64,000 nucleotides of DNA from Solobacterium sp. (lineage in GTDB: Bacteria > Bacillota_I > Bacilli_A > Erysipelotrichales > Erysipelotrichaceae): NCBI GenBank assembly GCA_024693325.1, contig JAILLA010000054.1, positions 1-64,000 on the forward strand, written 5' to 3'. The notes beneath the pieces were generated by a model. That model did not search any database and was not told where the DNA came from. It saw nothing but the letters and a program-made list of their open reading frames with translations. The stretch's first letter is position 1, and each line of letters opens with the position of its first letter. The position numbers and the translations under genes were made by a program. Positions 41,424 to 50,737 of this stretch are shown here, in pieces.

Positions 41424-42347
41424 ATGGCACGCGCAACCAGAGAAGCTTATGGAGAAGAGCTGGCAAAGCTCGTTCAGGAAGATCCCAAGATCGTAGTGCT
41501 TGACGCAGACCTGGCCGGGTCCACTCACAGTATCAAAGCAGGCAAAGTAGCGCCTGAACGTTTCTTTGATATGGGTATTGCTGAAGCAGACATGATCGGT
41601 ACAGCTGCAGGCCTGGCGGCCAGCGGCTATACAGCATTCGCGTCCACATTCGCAATGTTCGCTACAGGCAGACCCTGGGAACAGATCAGGAACTCTGTCG
41701 TATATCCCCATCTGAATGTCAAGATCGCCGGATCACATGCAGGTATCTCCGTCGGTGAAGACGGTGTATCCCACCAGGCGATCGAAGATATCGCGATCAT
41801 GCGTTCGATCCCTACCATGGAGATCTACTGCCCGGCTGACGCAGCTGAAACAAAGGCTGTCGTTGACTATGTCGCTAAGACAACAGAACCCTGCTATATC
41901 AGACTCGGCAGAGCTAAGGTCGAGGATGTATACGAGGAAGGCAATGTACCGGATATTACAAAGATCCATGTACTTGCACAGGGAAAGAAGATCGCAGTAT
42001 TCGCTACAGGCCTGATGGTCAAGTCAGCACTGGAAGCGAGAGAGATGCTGCTGAAGGAAGGCGTAGACATCACAGTTGTTGATGTATGCGCGATCAAGCC
42101 TGCAGATGAGGCAGGTATTGTGGAAGTTCTGAAGAACCATGATGTGATCTTCACAGCTGAAGAACACAACATCATCAACGGTCTTGGCTCCATGATCGCA
42201 GAAGTATCTGTTACTCATTGCCCGAGATTTATCCACAGGATCGGTCTTCCTGATACATTCGCTGAGAGCGGAAGTGCTGCAGTGCTGCTGCATGCATACG
42301 GACTTGACGGCGAAGGTGTGTATAACGCTATTAAGAGCCATATCTAA
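41424..42347 (+). CDS. Transketolase C-terminal subunit
   Basis: This 307-residue half carries the pyrimidine-binding domain (M-G-I-A-E-A-D-M-I-G-T-A-A-G-L-A) and the C-terminal domain. H-A-G-I-S-V-G-E-D-G-V-S-H-Q-A-I-E-D marks the active-site face. It begins two bases after the first subunit, whose end holds GGAGGAATAA as ribosome site. Its closest relatives in other genomes are often confused with DXP synthase, but the two-gene layout favours transketolase. Confidence 0.92.
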   Translation: MARATREAYGEELAKLVQEDPKIVVLDADLAGSTHSIKAGKVAPERFFDMGIAEADMIGTAAGLAASGYTAFASTFAMFATGRPWEQIRNSVVYPHLNVKIAGSHAGISVGEDGVSHQAIEDIAIMRSIPTMEIYCPADAAETKAVVDYVAKTTEPCYIRLGRAKVEDVYEEGNVPDITKIHVLAQGKKIAVFATGLMVKSALEAREMLLKEGVDITVVDVCAIKPADEAGIVEVLKNHDVIFTAEEHNIINGLGSMIAEVSVTHCPRFIHRIGLPDTFAESGSAAVLLHAYGLDGEGVYNAIKSHI

Positions 42348-42372
42348 AGCTTTACATTACTATATGTTTGTT

Positions 42373-42402
42373 AAACAGCCTGCATTAAAACAGGCTGTTT
42401 TT
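42373..42402 (+). terminator. Terminator of the transketolase operon
   Basis: A perfect ten-pair stem AAACAGCCTG/CAGGCTGTTT (42373-42382, 42391-42400) with five T. The remaining gap to 42616 holds a weak stem CATGAT/ATCATG with seven T (42473-42509) and only poor promoter matches. Confidence 0.88.
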
Positions 42403-42616
42403 AATACACAGCAACAATTCATTTTCATTGTTAACAAATCGAGGATATTTGCCGGTGAAACTTTATTTCAGACATGATCAGATTGTCATGAAATCATGCC
42501 CGTTTTTTTACACGTTGTTTGAAATATCATGTTAGGAATGATAATATGAAAATACGTTTAATTATGTGCAAAAAGGGGTACATTTGGAAGCGTCAGCATA
42601 AACTCAGGTTCGTTTC

Positions 42617-45600
42617 ATGAAAGATAAGTGGGGAAAAGACCGTTTCATATCAGAAAGAATACGCAAAAGAGTGACAGTTTTACTGGCATTCTTTGTTGTG
42701 TTGTCGACCTCATATGCAATGATCAAGCCCGGTGAAACACTGAACAGAGGACCGGCAGAGGGTTTTGTTTTCTTTGAGGGTGAAAGCACAGCTGAACCTG
42801 AGCTGATCAATGCCCAGGAACTGATCGACGAAGAAATGGCAAAAGAGTCTGCAGTACCTGTAGAAACAGAAGAACCGCAGCCTGCTGAAGAAACGCCTCT
42901 TGAAACAGAACTGCCGGCAGATGATACAACGGTAAATACAACTCCGGAGCCGACTTCAACACCGGCCGCTATCGTAGAACCTGTATTTACGGAAAATCCT
43001 GTGATCGCAGCTGAAGAAACTTCTGATCCTGAGGCAACTGTAATGCCTGAGGAAACAGAAACACCTGAACCTACAGCAGATGCTGTAGAGGAAGAGACAC
43101 CGGATCCTGAAGAAACACCGGAAGCAGAAGACACAAAAGCAAGCATTATATATGATGACTGGATGTCTGTTAAAACAGATGATGAGAAGTTCGGACTTCA
43201 GGTCAAACTGCAGGAAGACAGTCTGATCCCGGAAGACGCAAAGATCGAACTGATCTCACTGAATGAAGAACACGAAGATTATAGTGAATACCGTGATAAG
43301 GCAATTGAAGCGGTAGCAGATGAATATGATCTTGATGCAGAACAGTTAAATGTACTGGATATTTTTGATCTGAGCTTTTATGACAAAGACGGAGCACTTG
43401 TACAGCCTTCGAATTCATCAAAGGTTAAGGTGAACTTTGACCAGTATACAGACGAAGAGAAGCTTCATGTTGTTCACTTTAAAGGAAGCACAGTTAAGAA
43501 AGAAGAACAAACATTAGAAGAAGAACCTGTATCCGTTAAGAAACAGTCTAAGAAGAACACTTTGGCTGCAGAGGTTCAGGCTAAAGCAATCAATGCAGAC
43601 ACAGATAATATAGAAATACTGGAATTTGAATCTGAGGAAGACGGAACAGTAACGTTTGAGACAGAGAGTTTTTCTGTGTATGCGGTTGTTGAAGAAGGTA
43701 ATGAGGGTGATTATGCACGTATGAACCTTCACTTTATGAATGGGACAACAGAAGTTGCCATGATGATTGTGAAGAACGGTGACACCAGAGAAGAACTTAA
43801 CAAAATCATTTACGATCCGGGTGTAGGAACAATTCCGGAAGGAACGATCTTTAAAGGATGGTCTACAACTGCTGCTTATACTGTTGATGATGCTGAAAAT
43901 GGTATGGATATTGGTGAAGTCCGTGACTGGGCTGCAGCACGTACGATCACTGAAAATGAAGACGTTTATATTTATGCAATGCTCTATAAGAACTATGTAA
44001 TTAATTACCTGGACGATAACAATGTCGGCGTAGGATCTGAAAACGTCTTTATGGTTTCAGGTGATACAACTGCTCCTTATACCGTTAATATGGGTTATAC
44101 ACCCGGAGATGATACGCATGCATTCCTGGGATGGAATGTTGCCGAGGGCAGTTCCAATATCGAAGGATATACTCCGGGTCGCCTTTATAAAAATGGAGAA
44201 GAGATTACCATTAGCGGTAATGTAACTTTCTCTGTTAACGCACCGGAAGGACATTGGCTGGTATTTGATGAGAATGGACGAGGCGCAACATATAATGCAC
44301 CGGTATTCCTTGAAACAACTGATGTAACACAGAAGCCGGTCGCAGACTCTGCGATGACACGTTTTGGATATACTTTTGGTGGTTGGTATGACACAAAAGA
44401 GCATGCAGATGCTCATGCGGCAAACCCGTCCGTAACTACCGGAGCGTTCCAGTTTGGAAATACGATCAGTGACAGAACAACTATTTATGCAAGCTGGATC
44501 CCTACTACCAGAGCAGGTTATACAATTATTATCTGGAAACAAAATGTAAACGGTGATGGTTATGACTTTGCGGAAACAGTTACCGGAACAGGAAATGTCG
44601 GTACTAACATTCCGCTTGGAAATACGACTAACAGGAACTACACAGGATTCCATTTAAAGGAGACTCCTGCTGCAGTTCAAATTGTTCCGGAAGGTAATGC
44701 TGTTGTAAATGTCTACTATGATAGAACAGAATATACACTGAGATTCCAGATTTATGATTATACGTATACAGCTACAACAAGCAATAATGGAACGCAATAC
44801 GGTATTGTCAATGGTGAATATGTGCAGCTGTCTCGTCATGGTAGAAACAACAATTATTACTGGACATATAATGATGGATGGATTAGTGAGGGGCCTAGAT
44901 ATACGGGCACTAGATATACAAGAAGCAGTAATCAAAGCTGGCAAACGGTAAAAGAAATCAAAGCTCTTTATGAGCAGAATATTTCAAGCAACTTCCCGAT
45001 TGTAGGCACTAACGGAGTTACTTATGACAACGGTGAGCGTTGGGACCCGCAGAGTAATAACCAAGGATGGAATGAGGTTATGGTGCTAATTGAATCCATG
45101 CCTGCAGAAAGTATTAATTTCCATCTGGATGTAGCTACACGTCCGCTAAAGACTATGAATTATTACGTTGAGGCGTTGCCTACAGATACGGAAAACATTG
45201 TAACCCGCAACGGTACACGTTATGTGCTCTATAAATCTATTGGAGCCAGATATAATGGTGTAACTGCTGAAGACTTTGTCGAACTTGATGGCTTTACCAA
45301 AGTTGCTGCAGCAGCAACTGTAAATGGCCAAGCTTTGACACCTCACAGTGTTTCTGGTTTGAATGGACAATACTATATAGCCAGTACCTCACAAGATCAG
45401 ACGATTTATTTCTTCTACAGCCGTGATAGTTATGTCATCAACTACATGGACGGTGTATATGTAGATGGAAACGGAAATACGATCGATGAACCAAAAACAG
45501 CAACTTGGGGTACTTCAGAAAGTATTCAGTATCAAGCAGATATCTCATCCTATAACAAAGGTGGAGCCAATTATTATACGCCAACCAAAGCAGGCTATGT

Positions 45601-48280
45601 TTTTGAAGGCTGGTATATAGATGATGCTTGTACACAGCCATATACATTTACAAATATGCCAAAAGGTGGTGTAACTGTTTATGCTAAGTGGCGTCAGATA
45701 CAGTATCGTGTATTCTTGCATCCGAATGCTGATCATATACCAGATTTGGATTGGGGATCAGCAACACAGCAGTTGAACTTCCGTGTTTCACTAGGCGGTA
45801 CAGTAAGTACTCCAACCGGCCGAAGCCAGGAATGGGAATTTGTCGGTTGGTATACTGATCCAAGTTGTTCAGCTTCATCTCTATTCTCATCGGACACAGT
45901 GCTGAACGAAAACACTGTAACAGCTGCCTATGATAAAACAAAAGATTTCACTGAGCCAATGGATAAATGGGGCAACGGTGCCACTACTAACGGTGACTTG
46001 GATCGTTTCTGGATCACAAAGAAGTTCGATCTATATGCTAAATGGCGTGCAAAATTGATTGGAGCAAATGGTATTGGAGTTGTCTATGATGCCGGCGAAG
46101 GTACAAATGCTCCTTCGGATAGAAATCTGTATCTTGATCAGGCACATGCCTCAGCTCAGCCTGCTTCGACTGCTCCGGCAGGGAAGCAATTTGTCAGATG
46201 GGTCGTACAAAAATGGAATAATACGTCAAATAGATATGAGGATACAAATGTATATGTGTATCCCGGCGATACATTCGAAGTATTAAAGAATAATGCTAAG
46301 TATGTGGTGACTCAAACAGATCCTGTTACGGGTGAAGTTATTAAAGCTACTTACACAGTACAGCTTCGCGCTGAATATGTTGATACAGGAACAGGTGTTC
46401 CAACACATATCAACTGGTACGGAAATAACGAAACAGTATCAACTGCACCCAGCAATTTTGTTGTAACACAGGAAAACGTACTGATTAACCAGGCAGTAGA
46501 TGTTAAACCGGCGAATACATTCTCATATGTTGGACACACATTCTTGGGATGGGCACGTGTACCAACCAGTGATAATAACGGGAATCCATTGGATCCTTCG
46601 CTGGAATCAAAATTAAGCGGTAATAATTTGAGTTTAGCGGATCTTGGAGTTGCAGATCTGTTCTTGAAGTATGATGCTGCTACCGGTAAGTATGAAGCTA
46701 CAAGTGTGACAGTCGGTGCCACGGAAGGAACAACAGTCAGCAAGGTTGCTCCGGATGAACGTTATCCATACCACGCAATGGTTGCTGTATGGGAGGTCAA
46801 CACCTACAAGGTAACCATTAAAAAGCTGGTAGAAGGAGTTACCACAGATCAGAACTTTGAGATCAGTTACGACTTTGATGATACAAAACTGACTGATGGC
46901 AGTGTAACTTTACAGCATAATGGTTCACAGGTGCTTGAAGTTGATGTACCCCACGGTACAACGATCACAGTGTCAGAAACTGCAGAAGGTTATGAAAAGA
47001 GCATTGCCGCTACACTTACTCAGGATGGAAAAGGTGATCCACCTGAAACAGTAGGTGATGGAGCCTATGAGATTATTGGTGATACCACAATTACTGTAAC
47101 GAATACCCGCCTGAAAGGAACGCTGGAAATCAGCAAACAGACTGAACCGGAAGGTATTGCTGATGATAAGAAGTTCAAAGTATCAGTGAAGAACAGTGCT
47201 GGTAAGTATCTGCAGGATATAGAAACATTAACCTTCAGCAATGAAGTACAGTGGTTGGATCTGTCAGTTGATGGGAAGCTGACAATTGAAAACCTGCCGG
47301 CTGATACATATAACGTAAATGAAGATACTGAGCAGACAGCAATCGACGGATACAGGTATGATGAAACAACGTACACTTCCGAAGATGGTACAGTTGAAGT
47401 TACAGCTGGTGAAACTGCATCATTTACAATAACAAACAAATACACAAAGTTAGTTGATGTCGTCGTTACCAAAGAGCTTGTGGATGATTATGCTGAAGCG
47501 GATAAGAGCTTCACATTCACTGCATCACTAAAGGAAAATGACACAGATGTGACCGGTCAGTATATTGGAGAAGTGGCTGAAGGTGAAACGGGATACTCAT
47601 TCACTTTGGTTCCCGGGGAAGAAAAAACAATCAGTAAAACATTCGAGAAAGTTCCAATAGGTACTGAACTAACCGTTACTGAAACAGAAGATTCAGATTA
47701 TACAACAACTGTAACAGTAGGAATTGAACAAGCTGAAGAAACCAACACTGGCATATTGAATGTCACTGAAGCTAACAACACAATCACATTTAAAAATACC
47801 AGAAAGCTATTCGTTGTTGATTTCAAGAAGACAGCAATGGATGGAGTGACACAATTGAGTAATTCGAAGTTCACGCTAACAAAAAAGAAAGGCAGTGTCT
47901 ACGAGAGTTATCCAGATGGAGACCTAACGCTTGGCACAAGTAATCTGGAATTGGTAGTAGGTGACTATGAATTGACTGAAACCAGAGCTCCGGATGGATA
48001 TGTTATCTTATCCAATAAAATACATCTGCATGTAAGTGCGGATGGAGTCGTAACTGTAGATCGAATTGAGTTCGCGGATGGTACAGCAATAGCAACATTA
48101 GAATCGGGTATTACCGAAAACTCTAAAGGAACTGTTACGATCAAGAATAAGCCCGGACAGGAACTGCCGCATACCGGAGGTTCCGGTACATTACCATATA
48201 CATTAAGCGGATTTGTACTGATCTTATTCGCTGTGATGTACAGCTTCAGAATGAGGCGTAGAGAAAGGAGGAATGAATAA
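42617..48280 (+). CDS. Giant LPHTG-anchored surface adhesin with InlB repeats and CnaB/SpaA domains
   Basis: The product has 1887 residues. A long basic signal region with hydrophobic core (20-36) is followed by a Thr/Glu/Pro-rich stretch (about 55-175), a globular region to ~370, many InlB-B repeats (~375-1395), and four CnaB/SpaA-like isopeptide domains (~1400-1840; for example L-T-E-T-R-A-P-D-G-Y). The cell-wall sorting signal L-P-H-T-G begins at residue 1850, then a helix and R-R-R-E-R-R tail. A Tyr/Asn/Trp-rich insert (~635-820) interrupts the InlB repeats. Coding DNA is more AT-rich than the flanks. The ribosome site is weak. It should be a host- or matrix-binding adhesin. Confidence 0.88.
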   Translation: MKDKWGKDRFISERIRKRVTVLLAFFVVLSTSYAMIKPGETLNRGPAEGFVFFEGESTAEPELINAQELIDEEMAKESAVPVETEEPQPAEETPLETELPADDTTVNTTPEPTSTPAAIVEPVFTENPVIAAEETSDPEATVMPEETETPEPTADAVEEETPDPEETPEAEDTKASIIYDDWMSVKTDDEKFGLQVKLQEDSLIPEDAKIELISLNEEHEDYSEYRDKAIEAVADEYDLDAEQLNVLDIFDLSFYDKDGALVQPSNSSKVKVNFDQYTDEEKLHVVHFKGSTVKKEEQTLEEEPVSVKKQSKKNTLAAEVQAKAINADTDNIEILEFESEEDGTVTFETESFSVYAVVEEGNEGDYARMNLHFMNGTTEVAMMIVKNGDTREELNKIIYDPGVGTIPEGTIFKGWSTTAAYTVDDAENGMDIGEVRDWAAARTITENEDVYIYAMLYKNYVINYLDDNNVGVGSENVFMVSGDTTAPYTVNMGYTPGDDTHAFLGWNVAEGSSNIEGYTPGRLYKNGEEITISGNVTFSVNAPEGHWLVFDENGRGATYNAPVFLETTDVTQKPVADSAMTRFGYTFGGWYDTKEHADAHAANPSVTTGAFQFGNTISDRTTIYASWIPTTRAGYTIIIWKQNVNGDGYDFAETVTGTGNVGTNIPLGNTTNRNYTGFHLKETPAAVQIVPEGNAVVNVYYDRTEYTLRFQIYDYTYTATTSNNGTQYGIVNGEYVQLSRHGRNNNYYWTYNDGWISEGPRYTGTRYTRSSNQSWQTVKEIKALYEQNISSNFPIVGTNGVTYDNGERWDPQSNNQGWNEVMVLIESMPAESINFHLDVATRPLKTMNYYVEALPTDTENIVTRNGTRYVLYKSIGARYNGVTAEDFVELDGFTKVAAAATVNGQALTPHSVSGLNGQYYIASTSQDQTIYFFYSRDSYVINYMDGVYVDGNGNTIDEPKTATWGTSESIQYQADISSYNKGGANYYTPTKAGYVFEGWYIDDACTQPYTFTNMPKGGVTVYAKWRQIQYRVFLHPNADHIPDLDWGSATQQLNFRVSLGGTVSTPTGRSQEWEFVGWYTDPSCSASSLFSSDTVLNENTVTAAYDKTKDFTEPMDKWGNGATTNGDLDRFWITKKFDLYAKWRAKLIGANGIGVVYDAGEGTNAPSDRNLYLDQAHASAQPASTAPAGKQFVRWVVQKWNNTSNRYEDTNVYVYPGDTFEVLKNNAKYVVTQTDPVTGEVIKATYTVQLRAEYVDTGTGVPTHINWYGNNETVSTAPSNFVVTQENVLINQAVDVKPANTFSYVGHTFLGWARVPTSDNNGNPLDPSLESKLSGNNLSLADLGVADLFLKYDAATGKYEATSVTVGATEGTTVSKVAPDERYPYHAMVAVWEVNTYKVTIKKLVEGVTTDQNFEISYDFDDTKLTDGSVTLQHNGSQVLEVDVPHGTTITVSETAEGYEKSIAATLTQDGKGDPPETVGDGAYEIIGDTTITVTNTRLKGTLEISKQTEPEGIADDKKFKVSVKNSAGKYLQDIETLTFSNEVQWLDLSVDGKLTIENLPADTYNVNEDTEQTAIDGYRYDETTYTSEDGTVEVTAGETASFTITNKYTKLVDVVVTKELVDDYAEADKSFTFTASLKENDTDVTGQYIGEVAEGETGYSFTLVPGEEKTISKTFEKVPIGTELTVTETEDSDYTTTVTVGIEQAEETNTGILNVTEANNTITFKNTRKLFVVDFKKTAMDGVTQLSNSKFTLTKKKGSVYESYPDGDLTLGTSNLELVVGDYELTETRAPDGYVILSNKIHLHVSADGVVTVDRIEFADGTAIATLESGITENSKGTVTIKNKPGQELPHTGGSGTLPYTLSGFVLILFAVMYSFRMRRRERRNE

Positions 48281-48350
48281 GCCTCTGATCTCGACGATAA
48301 GAAACGCCGAAACTGAAGATGTAACAATATTAAGGAAAACAAAAACAGAT

Positions 48351-48446
48351 GCTTGCATATGAGAGCAGAAAGTCGAGATGCCCTCATATGCAGGCAATCG
48401 AAAGAGGCAGCTGTGGCAGATCAGTAATGATCAGAACAGCAACTCT
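48351..48446 (+). promoter_or_regulatory. Structured leader of the pilin-like gene
   Basis: Hairpin one: GCTTGCATATGAG/CTCATATGCAGGC (48351-48363, 48383-48395), 13 pairs with one G-U. Hairpin two: a stacked stem with GCTGT/ACAGC (48410-48414, 48436-48440) and GATCA-GTAA-TGATC inside. Neither has a T run, so they are not terminators. They may stabilise or regulate the pilin message. Confidence 0.45.
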
Positions 48447-48516
48447 CAACGATCTGAATAAGATTTATACAAACAAAGGATTTAGTTCTAATAGAACAAA
48501 AAGAAAGGGTAATGAA

Positions 48517-49926
48517 ATGAAAAACGTTAAGAAATTCATGTCACTGATGATTGCTGTTGTCATGGTATTAGCAATGGCAGTTACATCATTTGCAGAAGAA
48601 CCGACAAAAGGTACTATCACTGTAAAGAATGCAACTAAAGGTTATGAATATACTGCTTATAAAGTATTTGATGCAACATATGACGGAGATGCTGTCAGTT
48701 ATACAACACCTGCTGCTAATGCTTCAAAACTTGATGATAGTTTGTTCGGTTGGAGTACAGCAGCTGATGAAAATGGTAATATCAGTGTTTGGGTAAAAGA
48801 TGGTGTAGATGATGCTGATGTAATAGATTGGGTTAGTGAACACTATGCTGATTTTGGCGGAACAGCTATTCCAGGTGTATTTGACGAAACTGATAGCACA
48901 GTAACATTTAGCAATCTTGATTTTGGTTATTACTATATTACATCTGGTCTTGGTGCGACTGTTACAATTAATACTGCTGCTCCTACTGCAGAAGTATATG
49001 ATAAAAACGATGCTGAAGACGCTGATCCCACGAAGACTATTGTGTCTGTTGATGGAACTGCAGTTGATAATCTTACAGAAACAGACGCTCATGTTGGCAG
49101 TGTGATTGGATTTGAGATTAACGCTATTACAACAAACTGGGTATATGAAGGTAATGAGCCTTCCGGTTGGAACATCCGTGAAGAATGGACAGTAACTGAT
49201 ACGCCGACAAGCATGAGCATCGATGAAGCTTCTGTTCATGTTTATGTAAATGGAACTGAAATTACTAGTGGGTTCACAAAGGCAATTGCAGATTCTGGTG
49301 CGCTTACAGTAACTATTGATATGATGGATGATAATGGTAACAGCATTTATCCTGCTAACTTAGGAGAAAAAGAAGGACAGATTCCCGTTAAGGTAACATA
49401 TACTGCAACTGTCACAAAAGATGCTGGTGAAACTCCCGCAAAGAATGAAATTCCTGGAACAAGCCTCAAAGTTAACACATACCAGTTTGATCTTGAGAAG
49501 ACAGATGGATCGACAGCATTGCTTGGTGCAAAGTTTGAAGTATACAATGGGGAAACAAAACTTACATTCACTGTAAATGAGGCTGGTCATTATGTATATG
49601 ATGCACAGGGTACAGTTGACCAGATTGATCTCACAGAAGTTGCTACTGCTACTATCACTGGTCTTGATAAATGGGATTTGACTCTGAAGGAAGTTGTTGT
49701 TCCTAAAGGATATAATCAGGCTGAAGACACTGCTGTATTGAAAGATGATCTGAAACTTGTTGGTGATACTACATCTACTGCTACGGTAACTGTAGTTAAC
49801 AAGCAGGGTTCTGTTCTTCCTTCCACAGGTGGTATCGGTACAACACTGTTCTATGTAATCGGTGCTATTCTCGTTCTTGGTTCCGGTGTTCTCATGGTTT
49901 CCAAGAAGCGTATGGGTGCTAACTAA
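48517..49926 (+). CDS. LPSTG-anchored pilin-like protein (SpaH/EbpB type)
   Basis: This 469-residue protein has a signal peptide (cleavage after S-F-A near 26), an N-terminal pilin domain, a D2-type isopeptide domain (W-T-V-T-D-T-P), a CnaB-type domain with Lys in D-L-E-K-T-D and an E-box L-T-L-K-E-V-V-V-P-K-G-Y, and a sorting signal L-P-S-T-G-G-I-G with helix and K-K-R tail. No clear Y-P-K pilin motif is seen, so polymerisation is uncertain. Codons are strongly T-ending, unlike flanking genes, which suggests high expression or transfer. ATG 48517 follows GAAAGGG. Confidence 0.85.
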   Translation: MKNVKKFMSLMIAVVMVLAMAVTSFAEEPTKGTITVKNATKGYEYTAYKVFDATYDGDAVSYTTPAANASKLDDSLFGWSTAADENGNISVWVKDGVDDADVIDWVSEHYADFGGTAIPGVFDETDSTVTFSNLDFGYYYITSGLGATVTINTAAPTAEVYDKNDAEDADPTKTIVSVDGTAVDNLTETDAHVGSVIGFEINAITTNWVYEGNEPSGWNIREEWTVTDTPTSMSIDEASVHVYVNGTEITSGFTKAIADSGALTVTIDMMDDNGNSIYPANLGEKEGQIPVKVTYTATVTKDAGETPAKNEIPGTSLKVNTYQFDLEKTDGSTALLGAKFEVYNGETKLTFTVNEAGHYVYDAQGTVDQIDLTEVATATITGLDKWDLTLKEVVVPKGYNQAEDTAVLKDDLKLVGDTTSTATVTVVNKQGSVLPSTGGIGTTLFYVIGAILVLGSGVLMVSKKRMGAN

Positions 49927-49964
49927 TTAGAAAAAGCGATTATATTAACTGAATAACCAACACA

Positions 49965-49992
49965 AAGGGACCTGAGCACGATCAGGTCCCTT
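49965..49992 (+). terminator. Hairpin after the pilin-like gene
   Basis: A perfect eleven-pair stem AAGGGACCTGA/TCAGGTCCCTT (49965-49975, 49982-49992) around GCACGA. No T run follows, so it may act as a stabiliser as much as a terminator. Confidence 0.55.
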
Positions 49993-50074
49993 GATCGTAT
50001 ATGTGATAGTGTGTTGTAAAGACAGAAACATGTTAATATTTAAGTAATCGGATTCACCTGGAGGAGATAATTAA

Positions 50075-50641
50075 ATGATTATGTTTGAAAAGAAAGGTCC
50101 TGTTAATACGGACGAGACTGCCCGTATTGCAGTAGAGACTGCGAAAGCACGCAGTCTGCCTATCGTTGCCGCCAGCAACACCGGATCTGTAATCAGGGCT
50201 TTGCTGGAGGAAGCTGACAAACAGGAATATACCGGAACGATCGTCATGGTTACACATGTGTACGGAATGAAAGAAGCTAATTTCAATGAACTCAGTGATG
50301 AGGAGAGGGAATATCTTTCATCCAGAGGAGTAAAGATCGTAACTGCCGCTCATGCATTAAGCGGTGCAGAGCGCGGTATCAGCAGTGTGTATAAAGGGAT
50401 CTATCCTGTAGAGATCGTTGCACAGACACTGAGGATGTTCGGTGCAGGCGTCAAGGTATGTGTGGAATGTGCCCTGATGGCTGCGGACAGCGGCAGTATC
50501 CGTGCTTATGAACCTGTCGTATGTGTAGGCGGTTCCGGTTCCGGTGCGGATACGGCATGTATACTGCTGCCGGGATATACCGCAAAGCTGTTTGAAACAA
50601 AGATCAGCGAGATACTTTGCAAACCCGGATTAATACAGTAA
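50075..50641 (+). CDS. Stand-alone pyruvate-kinase C-terminal (alpha/beta) domain protein
   Basis: This 188-residue protein matches the allosteric C-terminal domain of pyruvate kinase without the catalytic barrel: T-D-E-T-A-R-I-A-V-E-T-A-K, I-V-A-A-S-N-T-G and a glycine-rich G-G-S-G-S-G-A-D-T-A-C near the end. Independent proteins of this kind are common in Firmicutes and have no settled function. GGAGGAG lies eight bases upstream. It may share a transcript with the dehydratase, across a gap containing a ten-pair hairpin (50648-50675) and a short AAACC-TGAA-GGTTT stem (50706-50719). Confidence 0.7.
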   Translation: MIMFEKKGPVNTDETARIAVETAKARSLPIVAASNTGSVIRALLEEADKQEYTGTIVMVTHVYGMKEANFNELSDEEREYLSSRGVKIVTAAHALSGAERGISSVYKGIYPVEIVAQTLRMFGAGVKVCVECALMAADSGSIRAYEPVVCVGGSGSGADTACILLPGYTAKLFETKISEILCKPGLIQ

Positions 50642-50737
50642 AGGAAATGACACTGAAGTTTTGTGCTTCATGTCAGAGGTATTTGGGAGAACATTGGGAT
50701 AGCATAAACCTGAAGGTTTTTATAGGAAGGAGTCAAT

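Noticed and set aside
42584-42597. cre-like sequence before the giant adhesin
   Set aside because: It breaks several conserved positions (TGGAAGCGTCAGCA) and is far less symmetric than the site at 15106.
42604-43146. 180-residue Ser/Val-rich minus-strand frame inside the giant adhesin
   Set aside because: It mirrors the Glu/Pro/Thr-rich repeat coding of the sense strand and has no ribosome site; similar shadows occur in the InlB-repeat gene at 3327-3512.
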